Shown: positions 44,455-54,383, numbered from the stretch's first letter. The stretch is DNA of 64,000 nucleotides from Flavobacterium gelatinilyticum (GCF_027111295.1 NZ_CP114287.1:3782001-3846000), one strand, 5' to 3'. Notes: generated by a model from the letters alone, not told the origin. Numbers and translations are program-made.

Positions 44455-44997
44455 CTATTTTATCAGCCAGATGAAATATAAGATAAAATTTAAGAAGGAG
44501 CTTTTTTGAGATTCTCTCAAGGATGCATACGCTCTTTTCATTTGAGTTTTTACCGTGTTTATTGAGATATTCTGGTTTTCTGCAATTTCGGCATAGCTTA
44601 ATCCTTCAACAACATGGGATATAAAAATTTCTCTTCTGGCCTGCGGAATCTTTTCGACTAAAGTCTGAATTTTAGGCTTTTTGTTTTCTTCGATGTTTTC
44701 AAATGCAATTTGTTCTTCGGCTTTTGGAACAGCTATTTTTTTGGTTTGTAAACTGATGGTTTTGTTTTTTTCTACATATTGAAGGCTTAAATTTTTTACT
44801 GCTTTTGCTCCGTAAGCTTTAAATGAAACGGTAAAGTTTATGGCTTCTTCTTTTTCCCATAAATAAATAAAAAAATCCTGAACAATATCTTTCGCTGTGT
44901 GTTTGTCCTTGACTATGCTAAAGGCAGTCAAAGAAAAAAACACAAAATGCTCTTTGTATAAGGCTTCAAATATTTTTAAATCTTTATGATTTACCAT
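44455..44997 (-). CDS. ECF RNA polymerase sigma factor, FecI-like
   Basis: 180 residues with region 2 (ALYKEHFVFFSLTAFSIVKD, AKDIVQDFFIYLWE) and region 4 (RREIFISHVVEGLSYAEIAE and SINTVKTQMKRAYASLRE). The last 15 residues are hydrophobic (FLNFILYFIWLI), as often seen in Bacteroidota ECF sigma factors. It directs RNA polymerase to a few promoters, most likely those of its own system, controlled by the FecR-type protein. Here the sigma gene is divergent from fecR rather than cotranscribed with it, which is less usual. A TACATTTG box lies 44 bases upstream. Confidence 0.88.
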   Translation of the reverse strand: MVNHKDLKIFEALYKEHFVFFSLTAFSIVKDKHTAKDIVQDFFIYLWEKEEAINFTVSFKAYGAKAVKNLSLQYVEKNKTISLQTKKIAVPKAEEQIAFENIEENKKPKIQTLVEKIPQARREIFISHVVEGLSYAEIAENQNISINTVKTQMKRAYASLRESQKSSFLNFILYFIWLIK

Positions 44998-45040
44998 CTA
45001 AAAAATAACATTTATTGTTTTGTAATGGATTGTATAGTGT

Positions 45041-45048
45041 CAAATGTA
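45041..45048 (-). promoter_or_regulatory. -7 box (TACATTTG) for the sigma factor
   Basis: Reads TACATTTG on the - strand, 44 bases before the ATG at 44997. Confidence 0.55.
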
Positions 45049-45162
45049 AAATAAAAACTTAATTTTTTTTCATAATGTGTAAAAAAAATCAAAATATATT
45101 GATTTGTTGTCACCCTAAAAAAAAGTTTTCCCAACATAATAAAAACCACTATATAAAAAACA

Positions 45163-46296
45163 ATGATTCCAAACACAAAATTGATTAATGTTCTAAAGGA
45201 AATAACGTCCGATGGAACTTTTGATGTTTCTAAAATAGCATCATTACCTCCTGAAGATCAGGAATTAATAAAAAACCTCCAGAACAGCGGCCTGCTCGAA
45301 GAAGCACTGCTGTATGCAGAATCTGTGGATGTTGATGAAAATTGGGAAGAATTGCAGGAGAAATTAAATAGTGATGAAAAATCAATTCTGGTAAATTGGA
45401 AAAGTATTTTTCAGTATGCAGCGGTCTTTTTGTGCCTTTTGAGTTTGGTTTATCTTTTTCAATACAAAAATGATAGACACAATGAAGCAAAAATACCTTC
45501 TGATGCAATTCAGCTGATTTTAGAAAATGGAGATATTCAGGTTTTAAATGCTGAAGGAGAACAGCAAATAATAAAAAAAGACGGAGAAGTGGTTGCTTCT
45601 CAAAAGGATAACACAATTAATTATCAGTCGGATAATTTGAGAGGTAAATTGGTTTACAACGAAATTAAAATTCCCAATGGCAAAACTTTTAAAGTAACGC
45701 TGTCTGACGGGACTGTTGTAAATATTAATGCGGGATCTTCATTAAAATATCCGGTTCAATTTGTTAAAGGACACAGCAGAGAAGTTGTCTTAGAGGGCGA
45801 AGCTTTTTTTGATGTTGCAAAAGATAAAGCTCATCCGTTTATTGTAAAAACAAGAGGGGTAGATGTGAAGGTTTTAGGAACAAAGTTTAATGTGAGTTCA
45901 TATAAAGAAGATTTAGATATTTATACCGTGCTGGTTGAAGGTTCGGTTAGTTTATCTGACAAGGTGAATCAAAAAGCAATACTGGTTCCCGGTGAAAAAG
46001 GAACCTGGAATAATAAAAATGCAGAAATAGCTGTAGATAAAGTCGATACTCGTTTTTATACAGAGTGGGTAAATGGCGAAATTGTTTTTAGAAAAACAGC
46101 TTTTAGAGACATCATCATAAAACTGGAGAGAACTTATGACGTTACAATTGAAAATAACAGGAAAGATATTTTAGATAAAAAATTTAATGCCAGTTTCAAT
46201 AAAAATATTGAAAGCATAGAAAAGGTATTAGAAACAATGAGTAAGATTCAAGGCTTTACTTATAAGAAAGAAGGAAGGCTTATAAAAATTAACTAA
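45163..46296 (+). CDS. FecR family anti-sigma protein
   Basis: 377 residues. A short cytoplasmic anti-sigma part precedes one membrane segment at about 86-102 (IFQYAAVFLCLLSLVYLF). The periplasmic FecR domain follows with NGKTFKVTLSDGTVVNINAGSSLKYP, REVVLEGEAFFDVAKD and PFIVKTRGVDVKVLGTKFNVSS. The end matches the DUF4974 domain (FRKTAFRDIIIKLERTYDV; FNASFNKNIESIEKVLETMS), which contacts the STN domain of the partner transporter. It senses ligand via SusC and frees or activates the divergently encoded sigma factor. Confidence 0.92.
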   Translation: MIPNTKLINVLKEITSDGTFDVSKIASLPPEDQELIKNLQNSGLLEEALLYAESVDVDENWEELQEKLNSDEKSILVNWKSIFQYAAVFLCLLSLVYLFQYKNDRHNEAKIPSDAIQLILENGDIQVLNAEGEQQIIKKDGEVVASQKDNTINYQSDNLRGKLVYNEIKIPNGKTFKVTLSDGTVVNINAGSSLKYPVQFVKGHSREVVLEGEAFFDVAKDKAHPFIVKTRGVDVKVLGTKFNVSSYKEDLDIYTVLVEGSVSLSDKVNQKAILVPGEKGTWNNKNAEIAVDKVDTRFYTEWVNGEIVFRKTAFRDIIIKLERTYDVTIENNRKDILDKKFNASFNKNIESIEKVLETMSKIQGFTYKKEGRLIKIN

Positions 46297-46372
46297 CTAA
46301 TTTACTAACCAACTAAAAACCAATTTTTTTATGAAGTGATAATGTAATTCTTTTTGAGAAATACAAGAAAGA

Positions 46373-46405
46373 AAATCGGAAAATAGGACGAGTATTTCCC
46401 GATTT
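46373..46405 (+). other. hairpin between fecR and susC
   Basis: AAATCGGAAAATA (46373-46385) pairs with 46393-46405, one mismatch, loop GGACGAG. No U-tract follows, so it is not an obvious terminator; it could be a processing site or leader fold for the susC message. Confidence 0.35.
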
Positions 46406-46462
46406 AGTATTGTGTTTTAAACGACGTATCGAAATTAAATCATTTAAAATCAATCCAAAATT

Positions 46463-49400
46463 ATGAAAAAAATAATTAAGAGGAATTGGCCTGGCCGCTA
46501 TATGCCTAAAATTAGTCTTAGAATGAAATTAACTACATTTTTTTTGATGCTTTCTTTGATGAAAATTCAAGCTGGTGTCTATTCGCAAAATACAAAGCTG
46601 ACATTAAACTTAAATAATGTTCCTGTCGAAAAGCTGTTTAACAAAGTAGAATCTGTTTCTCAATACAGGTTTCTTTTTGAAAGCAGTGCAATTGACTTAA
46701 ATAGAAAAGTAACCATTAATGTTAAGAAAAAAGGAATAGCTGAAATACTGGAAGAAGTATTTAAGAATACCGATATCTCTTATAGTATAAATGACCGCCA
46801 GATTATATTGGTCAGGAAAAAACAACAGATAAATTTAACAGAAAAACATTCTGCTGAAAAATTAGCAGTAGAACAAGGTATAGAAATTACAGGGGTAGTG
46901 ACGGACTCCCAAAACATGCCTGTTCCCGGAGCTAATGTTAACGAAAAAGGAACAAAAAATGGTGTGTCGACCGACTTAGACGGAAAGTTTGCCATTCGCG
47001 TAAGCGGATCAAGCAGTGTATTGGTTTTTTCCTTTATCGGATTTGAGAATAAAGAGGTAACAGTTGGTCAGAGTAAGTCTTTAAGTGTAATTCTAAGCGA
47101 ACAAAATTCGGCATTAAACGAAGTTATAGTGGTGGGTTACGGATCTGTAAAGAAAAAAGACTTGACAGGAGCTGTGGCAACAGTTAAATCATCAGATATT
47201 CTTTTGAGTCCTGTGGCTAGTCCAATGGAGGCCCTTCAAGGAAGAGTTTCAGGTATGGATATTCAGCGTGGATCTGGAAAAGCAGGCACTTCTCCAAAGG
47301 TATTAGTAAGAGGAAACAGATCTTTAACAGCAAGTCAGGACCCGTTGTATATTGTTGACGGAATTCCTTCGAGTATTGATAATTTAAATACAAATGATAT
47401 TGAGAGTATTGATGTTTTAAAAGACGCTTCGTCTACAGCAATATACGGTTCTTCAGGAGCTAACGGAGTTATTATAGTTACGACTAAAAAGGCAAAAGCA
47501 GGAAAGACACAAATAGATTTTAACAGCTATTTTGGATTAAATGGTTTCTCCTCTTTTCCGGCTCCGCTTACTGGAGAGAGATGGCTGAATTATAAAAAAG
47601 ACAGATTTTATCTGGACAACGGCTACGAAGCAACAAATTTAACCGATTTAGGTTTGAACGCATCGGCAGTTGCAGCAATCGAAAAAGGGCAATATGTAAA
47701 TTGGATTGATGAAAGTCTGCAGGTCGGAATACAGCAAAATCATAATCTTTTTATGAGAGGAGGATCAGAAAAAGTTCAGGGTTATTTTTCTTTAGGATAT
47801 GTGGGAGAAGAAGGGATTTATCAAAATGATAAAATGAACAAATTTAACTCGAGAGGAGGAATTGATCTTAAATTCAGCGATAAATTCAAGACTGGTTTTC
47901 AATTGATTTTAAATTATAGCAAAGGAAGCACAACAAATAGCAGAATTAACAAAGCCTACAGCGTTTACCCGTTAGGAGTGCCATTTGATGAAGATGGAGT
48001 TGTAAATCTTTATCCGTTAGAAGGAGATCCTAATAACATTAGCATTCTGGCAAATAATTATCCAGGGGCTTTTGCAGATGAAACTATAGGTTATAATGTG
48101 CAATTTAACCCTTATCTTGAATTTGAATTTGCCAAAAATTTTAAACTGAGATCTAATCTGGGAACTAAATTTTCTGGAAACAGAGCCGGTACTTTTCAAA
48201 ATAAAAATTCATACAATTTACTGACAGAAGGAAGAACGGCAAGTGAGGCAACTTACAACATAGAACTGGCTTACAGTTATATTTGGGAAAATATATTGAA
48301 TTACAATTTTAAACTTGGAAAAGATCATGAGTTTACTGCAACAGGAATCACTTCCTGGGCAGATAGCAGAGAAGAAGGATCTTATATGGGAGGGAATGGT
48401 TTAGATTACGATGATTTCTTGTTCTACAATATGGGCGCTGTAAAAAATCTTACTACGAGAATGAATACCTACAGCCAGTTTAACAGAATGTCATTTGCTG
48501 GACGTCTTAACTATAGTTTTAAAGGGAAGTATCTTTTTCAATTAACCAATAGATGGGACGGAGTTTCTCCCTTGGCAGAGGGTAACAAATGGTCCTCTTT
48601 CCCTTCGGCATCGGTAGCCTGGCGCATCAGCGATGAAGGTTTTATGCAGGGAACAAGTTCATGGCTTAATAATCTAAAACTAAGACTTGGTTATGGTGTT
48701 TCAGGATCGGCAAATATTGACCCGTATTCTAGTTTAACACGTACATCGACCAAAACCAGCAATCTTTCTCTTGGCGGTGGTACAGTTTTGCCTTTGTATG
48801 TTCCTACTGAGCATATTTCAAATCCAGATTTAACATGGGAACGCTCTACAAATACGAATTTAGGTTTAGATGTTTCTGTATTGCGTAATAAAATAGATCT
48901 TGTGGCCGAATACTACTGGACCAATACAGATGGTATTTTGTGGGATCGCCGTCTGCCTACTAGTTCAGGAGGTTATGATGCTAAAACACCTTATAAAAAG
49001 ACGTCTAATATTGCGGCTTCTAAAAATGAAGGATTCGAATTGGCTATAAATACTAAAAATATCGAAACTGAAAACTTCAAATGGAGCACTTCATTTACGT
49101 ATACCCACGCAAAAGAAAAGCTTACAAATATTGATTTGGGGAATTTAAGTGTCAGCCAGTTAATTTCTGAAGGTCTTTTCATCGGACAAACTCCTGCAGC
49201 AGGAGGGGTGTTTTATGATTATAAAAAAATAGGAATCTGGCAATTAGGACAAGAAGCAGAAGCGGCCTTGTACGGAGCGAAACCGGGAGATATTAAACTG
49301 CAGACTGTAGAGCAATTTGATGCCAACGGAGTATCTGATAATGGTGTGCATGTTTATTCTACAAAAGACAGAATGATTGTTGGTAACAATGTTCCGGACT

Positions 49401-49849
49401 ATTTTTTTGGATTACAAAACACCTTAAAATATAAAAATTTTGATTTTACGGTATTTGTAAACGGAAGATACGGCGGTATGATGCGTGCGCAGGTACTTGG
49501 ATATTGGAACAAAGAAGCACAGCCGTCTACATACGATTACTGGACACAAGATAACCCTACAAACGATTTTCCGAGACCCGGAGGAACTTTCAATACGCAA
49601 TTTCAGTCGGCATTAGAATTGGTAGATGCATCTTATATCAAAATCAAAAATATTACGATTGGCTACTCTATGCCGGAAGATTTTCTTAAAAAAAGCGGCC
49701 TGAATTCTTTAAGGCTGTATGCAACAGCTTACAATCCTTTTGTTTTTAGCCGCAGCCATTTATTAAAAGATGTTGATCCGGAAAACGGAGGGTCAGATTC
49801 TTTCCCATTATTTAAACAAGTTATTTTCGGTCTTAATTTATCATTGTAA
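46463..49849 (+). CDS. SusC/RagA TonB-linked outer-membrane transporter with STN domain
   Basis: 1128 residues from ATG 46463 (alternatives at 46502 and 46523; the signal peptide itself starts LRMKLTTFFLML). After it comes an STN domain (TLNLNNVPVEKLFNKVE; VTINVKKKGIAEILEEVF), a carboxypeptidase-like barrel-side domain (ITGVVTDSQNMPVPGANV; IGFENKEVTVGQ), the TonB-dependent plug with SusC signature (VVVGYGSVKKKDLTGAVATV, and PLYIVDGIPSS, DASSTAIYGSSGANGVI), then the barrel to the end (QVIFGLNLSL). It imports a ligand with SusD. The STN domain fits signalling to the FecR upstream. Substrate unknown. Confidence 0.94.
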   Translation: MKKIIKRNWPGRYMPKISLRMKLTTFFLMLSLMKIQAGVYSQNTKLTLNLNNVPVEKLFNKVESVSQYRFLFESSAIDLNRKVTINVKKKGIAEILEEVFKNTDISYSINDRQIILVRKKQQINLTEKHSAEKLAVEQGIEITGVVTDSQNMPVPGANVNEKGTKNGVSTDLDGKFAIRVSGSSSVLVFSFIGFENKEVTVGQSKSLSVILSEQNSALNEVIVVGYGSVKKKDLTGAVATVKSSDILLSPVASPMEALQGRVSGMDIQRGSGKAGTSPKVLVRGNRSLTASQDPLYIVDGIPSSIDNLNTNDIESIDVLKDASSTAIYGSSGANGVIIVTTKKAKAGKTQIDFNSYFGLNGFSSFPAPLTGERWLNYKKDRFYLDNGYEATNLTDLGLNASAVAAIEKGQYVNWIDESLQVGIQQNHNLFMRGGSEKVQGYFSLGYVGEEGIYQNDKMNKFNSRGGIDLKFSDKFKTGFQLILNYSKGSTTNSRINKAYSVYPLGVPFDEDGVVNLYPLEGDPNNISILANNYPGAFADETIGYNVQFNPYLEFEFAKNFKLRSNLGTKFSGNRAGTFQNKNSYNLLTEGRTASEATYNIELAYSYIWENILNYNFKLGKDHEFTATGITSWADSREEGSYMGGNGLDYDDFLFYNMGAVKNLTTRMNTYSQFNRMSFAGRLNYSFKGKYLFQLTNRWDGVSPLAEGNKWSSFPSASVAWRISDEGFMQGTSSWLNNLKLRLGYGVSGSANIDPYSSLTRTSTKTSNLSLGGGTVLPLYVPTEHISNPDLTWERSTNTNLGLDVSVLRNKIDLVAEYYWTNTDGILWDRRLPTSSGGYDAKTPYKKTSNIAASKNEGFELAINTKNIETENFKWSTSFTYTHAKEKLTNIDLGNLSVSQLISEGLFIGQTPAAGGVFYDYKKIGIWQLGQEAEAALYGAKPGDIKLQTVEQFDANGVSDNGVHVYSTKDRMIVGNNVPDYFFGLQNTLKYKNFDFTVFVNGRYGGMMRAQVLGYWNKEAQPSTYDYWTQDNPTNDFPRPGGTFNTQFQSALELVDASYIKIKNITIGYSMPEDFLKKSGLNSLRLYATAYNPFVFSRSHLLKDVDPENGGSDSFPLFKQVIFGLNLSL

Positions 49850-49850
49850 T

Positions 49851-51707
49851 ATGAAAAAGTATATAAAATTAAAAATAGTAATCGCAGCGTTTTTTCTGGT
49901 TGGTTTAATTCAGTCATGCAGTTTAGATGAAAAGAATTTAACCACTGTTTCTTTGGATAAATCATACGGTGAAAGAGCCGGATTTGAAGGGTTGATTAAT
50001 AGTTGCTATGAGAATCTGTATTATTTGCACGGAAAAGTCGATTACATTGCGCCAACAGAAGCAGGAACTGATTCATGGGAAAATATTGGCACGAGCGGAA
50101 TTGGTTATGCGCAATATGCAAGCCAGCTAAATCCGGACGACGGAAATATTAAAGTAATCTGGGGAACTTCGTATGCGACTATAAATCTTTGTAACACGGC
50201 TATTTATTACTCAAAAGATGTGAAAGGCTATTCTTCTGAAGACGAAATGAATGCGGTATTGGCAGAAGCATATTTCCTGAGAGCATTTTGCAATTTTGTT
50301 TTAGTAGAGCAATTTGGAGGTGTAGTTTTAAGAACAGAATCATCAATTATTGAAGGAGCAGACAATGCGCCGGTTCGCAGTTCTGAAAAAGAATTCTATG
50401 ATTTAATTATCGGAGATTTAAAATTTGCCTGTACACATCTTCCTGTTCAGCAGACTTTACAAGGCCGAGTGGCTAAAAAAGCCGCTTACGGTTTACTGGC
50501 AAAAGTATATTTGCAAAGAACAAGATTAGGCGATGCTGCACAGTATTCTAAACTAGCTTTGGATACTGCCGAAGAATTAATTAATAATGCGGCAAAATAC
50601 AATACAGCTTTATATTTGAGCGATAATACTTCATCGGGATTTAAAAAACTGTGGGACGGCAGCAATAATAAGAAAAACACAGAATTTTTGTTTACACAGG
50701 GAATTGATCCCGGAGGTCTTAACCCCGAGGGATTTAACAGAGGAAGAACAAGACAATATTATTTACCGGATTTAGCAACAAGAGGAGCCGAGTGGGGAGC
50801 CGGGGCAACCAGTATCCTGTACGGAAGAGCCAACAGCCGTATGCTGAAACCAAGTAAATATTTATTGACAGAAGTATTTTCTCCGGTACCATCGCCGGCA
50901 GATACACGTTTTGCAGAAACATTTACGTTTAAATTTTATGCGGCGGCCAATAAAACAATTACACAAGCTATGGCAGATGCTTACAAAAAAGACGCTTCGG
51001 TAGTGGGTTACACCATTAAAAACACATTAGCTCAGGCACTTCCATCGGTTAACTTTTATTCTCAAAGAATAGAAGAGCAGATTAATATGAATAATGATGA
51101 AGGTCTGGCTGTCTTTACTCCTAACTGGAATATTGATCCGGTTGTTAAAAGTAAAATGCCAGTGCTTGTTGCTGATCCAAGTGATGTTTTCGAACCCGGA
51201 ACGAATAAATATAAAGATCCGGCAATGTATCCAAACGATCCAAATTTAATTAATATGTTTCCGGCCATGCGAAAATTCTCTGCCGCATTGTATTGCCAGA
51301 GCAATCAGTATTGGTTAGGCGATATTCCTATTATTCGTTTGGGCGAAATTTATCTGGTTGCAGCAGAAGCCGCTATTTTAAGCGACAATCAGGCTAAAGC
51401 TCTGGTTTATGTAAATACTTTAAGAAAAAGAGCGGCCATAACTTCGAGAGAAAATGAAATGTTAGCGACGAGCGGAGATATGAATATCGATTTTATTTTG
51501 AAAGAAAGAGCAAGGGAGTTATCTGGCGAGCACACACGATGGACGGATCTTAAACGTACCGGAAAGCTGAATAAAACCTACTTAGATCAAACAAATCCTA
51601 TTGCAGGAGCTAATTTTATTAACGAGAAACATATCGTAAGGCCAATTCCGAGATCATTTTTGGATGCAATTTCAAATGCCAAAGAATTTGGTACTAATGG
51701 ATATTAA
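49851..51707 (+). CDS. SusD/RagB family substrate-binding lipoprotein
   Basis: 618 residues from ATG 49851, one base after the susC stop, so translation is coupled. A signal peptide ends LIQSC, with Cys 22 as the lipid site. The SusD fold has the TPR-like helices (AEAYFLRAFCNFVLVEQFGGV; AAYGLLAKVYLQRT), the RLGEIYLVAAEAAI segment and the conserved ending (KERARELSGEHTRWTDLKRTGKL, and IVRPIPRSFL). It forms the lid of the SusC channel. No glycosidase or peptidase gene follows, so the ligand cannot be guessed. Confidence 0.93.
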   Translation: MKKYIKLKIVIAAFFLVGLIQSCSLDEKNLTTVSLDKSYGERAGFEGLINSCYENLYYLHGKVDYIAPTEAGTDSWENIGTSGIGYAQYASQLNPDDGNIKVIWGTSYATINLCNTAIYYSKDVKGYSSEDEMNAVLAEAYFLRAFCNFVLVEQFGGVVLRTESSIIEGADNAPVRSSEKEFYDLIIGDLKFACTHLPVQQTLQGRVAKKAAYGLLAKVYLQRTRLGDAAQYSKLALDTAEELINNAAKYNTALYLSDNTSSGFKKLWDGSNNKKNTEFLFTQGIDPGGLNPEGFNRGRTRQYYLPDLATRGAEWGAGATSILYGRANSRMLKPSKYLLTEVFSPVPSPADTRFAETFTFKFYAAANKTITQAMADAYKKDASVVGYTIKNTLAQALPSVNFYSQRIEEQINMNNDEGLAVFTPNWNIDPVVKSKMPVLVADPSDVFEPGTNKYKDPAMYPNDPNLINMFPAMRKFSAALYCQSNQYWLGDIPIIRLGEIYLVAAEAAILSDNQAKALVYVNTLRKRAAITSRENEMLATSGDMNIDFILKERARELSGEHTRWTDLKRTGKLNKTYLDQTNPIAGANFINEKHIVRPIPRSFLDAISNAKEFGTNGY

Positions 51708-51727
51708 TTCTTTTTTGGTTAGTCATC

Positions 51728-51756
51728 AAAGGCAGGTCGAAAGATCTGCCTTTACT
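51728..51756 (+). terminator. weak terminator of the SusCD operon
   Basis: AAAGGCAGGTC (51728-51738), a GAAA tetraloop, and GATCTGCCTTT (51743-51753) with one G-T pair. The T tail is short, so efficiency may be low. Confidence 0.6.
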
Positions 51757-51918
51757 AATCTATTTCGTGTGTCTGCTTTAAATAGATTTGCTTTTAAAAT
51801 CAATCGATCATACTTAAGATTACTAGAGTTTTTGTTCTTCAGAAGAGATTAAAAAATAAAAAATGAATTTGTTATTTTAAATTAGTCTTAATTACGTGTT
51901 TAATTGCTTGAAATTCTA

Positions 51919-51926
51919 TATTTTTG
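51919..51926 (+). promoter_or_regulatory. -7 box (TATTTTTG) for the 118-residue gene
   Basis: Full TAnnTTTG match, 22 bases before ATG 51948. An in-frame ATG at 51924 would lie within the box. Confidence 0.6.
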
Positions 51927-51947
51927 CACCGTTATAATTTTATTAGA

Positions 51948-52304
51948 ATGGCTTTAGTTAGTGATTTAACCACCACAGTATTATTTGAAACCGAAAAAGG
52001 ATACAGTTATCAATGTGATTTGACCAATAGTATCGTTATCAATTTTGTTGATACAGTGTCAAGTTATAAAATTCAGGATTTTTTGATTTTTCAAAGAAAA
52101 GTCAATAACGTTGATATTCTTAATATGCTTTATGACTTATCTGATAAGTCAGATGCACAGCTGATTGAAACCACAAAAAGAAATTTTTCCAGAAATCTTA
52201 CCATCTGCGAAATAGTGCAGCTGAGAGAATTATTAAACGGAACTAAATTTACTCTCAACTTACATTCTATGCTTTGTAATATTGGAAACGTAACACTTAT
52301 TTAG
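51948..52304 (+). CDS. conserved-looking cytoplasmic protein of unknown function
   Basis: 118 residues from ATG 51948, chosen because an earlier in-frame ATG at 51924 overlaps the promoter box. No signal or membrane segment. The sequence has two strands (TVLFETEKGYSYQCDLTNSIVINF), a helix pair around SYKIQDFLIFQRKVNNVDI, and a final part with ICEIVQLRELLNGTKFTLN. It faintly resembles DUF6686-type proteins of this phylum; this is not secure. It precedes ferritin by 88 bp on the same strand. Confidence 0.6.
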   Translation: MALVSDLTTTVLFETEKGYSYQCDLTNSIVINFVDTVSSYKIQDFLIFQRKVNNVDILNMLYDLSDKSDAQLIETTKRNFSRNLTICEIVQLRELLNGTKFTLNLHSMLCNIGNVTLI

Positions 52305-52391
52305 ATTCTTACTTAGATTAAATCCAAATTTTCAGACATTTAGGGCTGCTTTCTTAAGTTTTTGTAATTTTACATTCTAAAAATTACTGTT

Positions 52392-52910
52392 ATGAAAGAT
52401 TTACTAAGAACAAGCACGTCATTAACTGAAGGCGTAGAAAATATATTGAATTTACAGGCGAAATTAGAAAGTGATGCTTCTAACAAATATTTAGCTATGG
52501 CTGCATGGCTTGATAGAAATGGTTATGCAAATACAGCAGGATATTTGTATAAGCAGGCAGAAGAAGAAAGAGAGCATTTTCTAAAAATCTTCAAATTCAT
52601 TACAGATATGGGAGGGATTGCTATTACGCCATCGGTTCCTGAAGTACAGCAGGAGTTTGCTTCTTTTAGAGAAGTATTCGAAATTGCTTTACAAAACGAA
52701 ATTGCAGTTACTCAGGCAATCAATAAAGTAATCGCTAAATGTAGAGCTGAAAATGATTATGCTACAGAAGATTTTATGATGTGGTATGTAGCTGAGCAAA
52801 GAGAAGAAGAGAAAAATGCAAGAAGAGCATTAGAACTTTTCGAACTAATTAACGGAAACGAAGCTGACGGTAAATTCCAATTGGATGTTCAGATTTCAAA
52901 AATCGGATAA
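52392..52910 (+). CDS. ferritin (bacterial non-heme type)
   Basis: 172 residues, four-helix ferritin. The diiron ferroxidase ligands are visible: Glu in LQAKLESDASNKYLAMAAW, Glu and His in AEEEREHFLKI, Glu in QNEIAVTQAINKV, and Gln/Glu in YVAEQREEEKNARR. The C-terminal helix has ALELFELING. It stores iron as a 24-mer in the cytoplasm and limits iron-driven oxidative damage. Strong terminator follows. Confidence 0.94.
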   Translation: MKDLLRTSTSLTEGVENILNLQAKLESDASNKYLAMAAWLDRNGYANTAGYLYKQAEEEREHFLKIFKFITDMGGIAITPSVPEVQQEFASFREVFEIALQNEIAVTQAINKVIAKCRAENDYATEDFMMWYVAEQREEEKNARRALELFELINGNEADGKFQLDVQISKIG

Positions 52911-52928
52911 TAACCGATTATAAAAATT

Positions 52929-52966
52929 AAAGCCCTTAATAATCCAGATTATTAAGGGCTTTTTCT
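52929..52966. terminator. bidirectional terminator between ferritin and pepP
   Basis: Perfect 15-bp stem AAAGCCCTTAATAAT (52929-52943) with 52948-52962, loop CCAG, then T residues; convergent genes on both sides. Confidence 0.88.
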
Positions 52967-52969
52967 ATT

Positions 52970-54262
52970 TTACTCATTCATCAAAGTTTCAATTTCATCT
53001 GCTTCAACCGGAATGTTGCGCATTAAATTGAAAGGTTCTCCTTTTTCCTGAACCACAACGTTGTCTTCTAAACGGATTCCGAATTTTTCTCCCGGAATAT
53101 AAATTCCCGGCTCAACCGTAAAAACCATGTTTGGTTTCATTGGTTCGTGAAGCAATCCGTAATCGTGCGTGTCAAGTCCCATGTGGTGAGAAGTTCCGTG
53201 CATGAAATATTTTTTGTAAGCCGGCCATTCCGGATTTTCGTTCTGAACATCGGCTTTGTCTAATAAACCTAAACCAAGTAATTCCGAAGTCATGATTTTA
53301 CCCACTTCAATATGGTATTGTTTCCAAAGTGTTCCCGGAGTAAGCATTTTTGTAGCTTCGTTTTTAACTCTTAAAACAGCATTGTAAACCGCTTTTTGAC
53401 GATCTGTAAAACGTCCCGAAACCGGAATTGTTCTTGTCATGTCGCTTGAATAATTGGCATATTCGGCAGCAACGTCAAGTAATAATAAATCACCTTCTTT
53501 ACATTGCTGATTGTTTTCGATATAATGCAAAACATTCGCATTGTTTCCCGAAGCGATAATTGGTGTATAAGCAAAACCTTTAGAACGGTTACGAATAAAT
53601 TCGTGCGCCAGTTCGGCTTCAACTTCATATTCTGTAACATTTGGTTTTACGAATCCTAATAATCTGCGGAAACCTTTCTCGGTAATATCACAGGCGTGCT
53701 GAATAAGGTCGATTTCTTCGCTTTCTTTTACAGAACGAAGTCTTTGCAGGATTGGATTACTTTTTGCAACATTGTGAGCCGGATAACGTTCTTTCCACCA
53801 TTTTACAAAACGAGCTTCGCGGGTTTCTGTTTCTACAGATGCGCGGTAATGTTCGTTGGTATTAATGTACATCGTATCGGCATACGTCATCATTTCGTTC
53901 AAAACTTTATGAAAATCCTGTAACCAATAAACAGTTCTGATTCCCGAAACCTGAAAAGCACGTTCTTTAGTCAGTTTTTCACCTTCCCAAACCGCGATAT
54001 GATCGTTGGTTTCTCTCAAAAAAAGAATTTCTCTCTGGCTTTCGTAAGGCGCATCCGGAAATAAAAGCAAAACACTTTCTTCCTGATCTACACCACTTAG
54101 ATAAAAAATATCTCTGTGTTGTGCAAACGGCAGCGTACTGTCGGCACTAATTGGGTAAATGTCATTTGAATTGAACACGGCAACCGAATTAGGTTTCATT
54201 TCGGCCATGAATTTTCTGCGGTTTTTTACAAAAAGAGCGCTGTTTATTTGATGATATTTCAT
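52970..54262 (-). CDS. pepP: Xaa-Pro aminopeptidase (aminopeptidase P)
   Basis: 430 residues. The pita-bread metallopeptidase fold carries all metal ligands: two Asp in LLLLDVAAEYANYSSDMTRT, His in HGTSHHMGLDTHD, Glu in FTVEPGIYIPGE and Glu in GIRLEDNVVV. The N-terminal creatinase-like domain has the AQHRDIFYLSGVDQEES segment. No signal peptide, so cytoplasmic. It removes the first residue from peptides with proline second. It stands alone. Confidence 0.93.
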   Translation of the reverse strand: MKYHQINSALFVKNRRKFMAEMKPNSVAVFNSNDIYPISADSTLPFAQHRDIFYLSGVDQEESVLLLFPDAPYESQREILFLRETNDHIAVWEGEKLTKERAFQVSGIRTVYWLQDFHKVLNEMMTYADTMYINTNEHYRASVETETREARFVKWWKERYPAHNVAKSNPILQRLRSVKESEEIDLIQHACDITEKGFRRLLGFVKPNVTEYEVEAELAHEFIRNRSKGFAYTPIIASGNNANVLHYIENNQQCKEGDLLLLDVAAEYANYSSDMTRTIPVSGRFTDRQKAVYNAVLRVKNEATKMLTPGTLWKQYHIEVGKIMTSELLGLGLLDKADVQNENPEWPAYKKYFMHGTSHHMGLDTHDYGLLHEPMKPNMVFTVEPGIYIPGEKFGIRLEDNVVVQEKGEPFNLMRNIPVEADEIETLMNE

Positions 54263-54383
54263 AATTATTTCGTTTTTGAACTTCGAATTTCAAAATTACG
54301 TTTTTTAACCAAACAGCATGAAATTGATTTATTAAAGTTTTCTTATTTGTTTTGAGTTTTGATTCGTATTAAGTTTAACTGCA

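Noticed and set aside
51664-51852. 62-codon frame overlapping the end of susD
   Set aside because: It runs through the SusCD terminator hairpin and has no promoter of its own.
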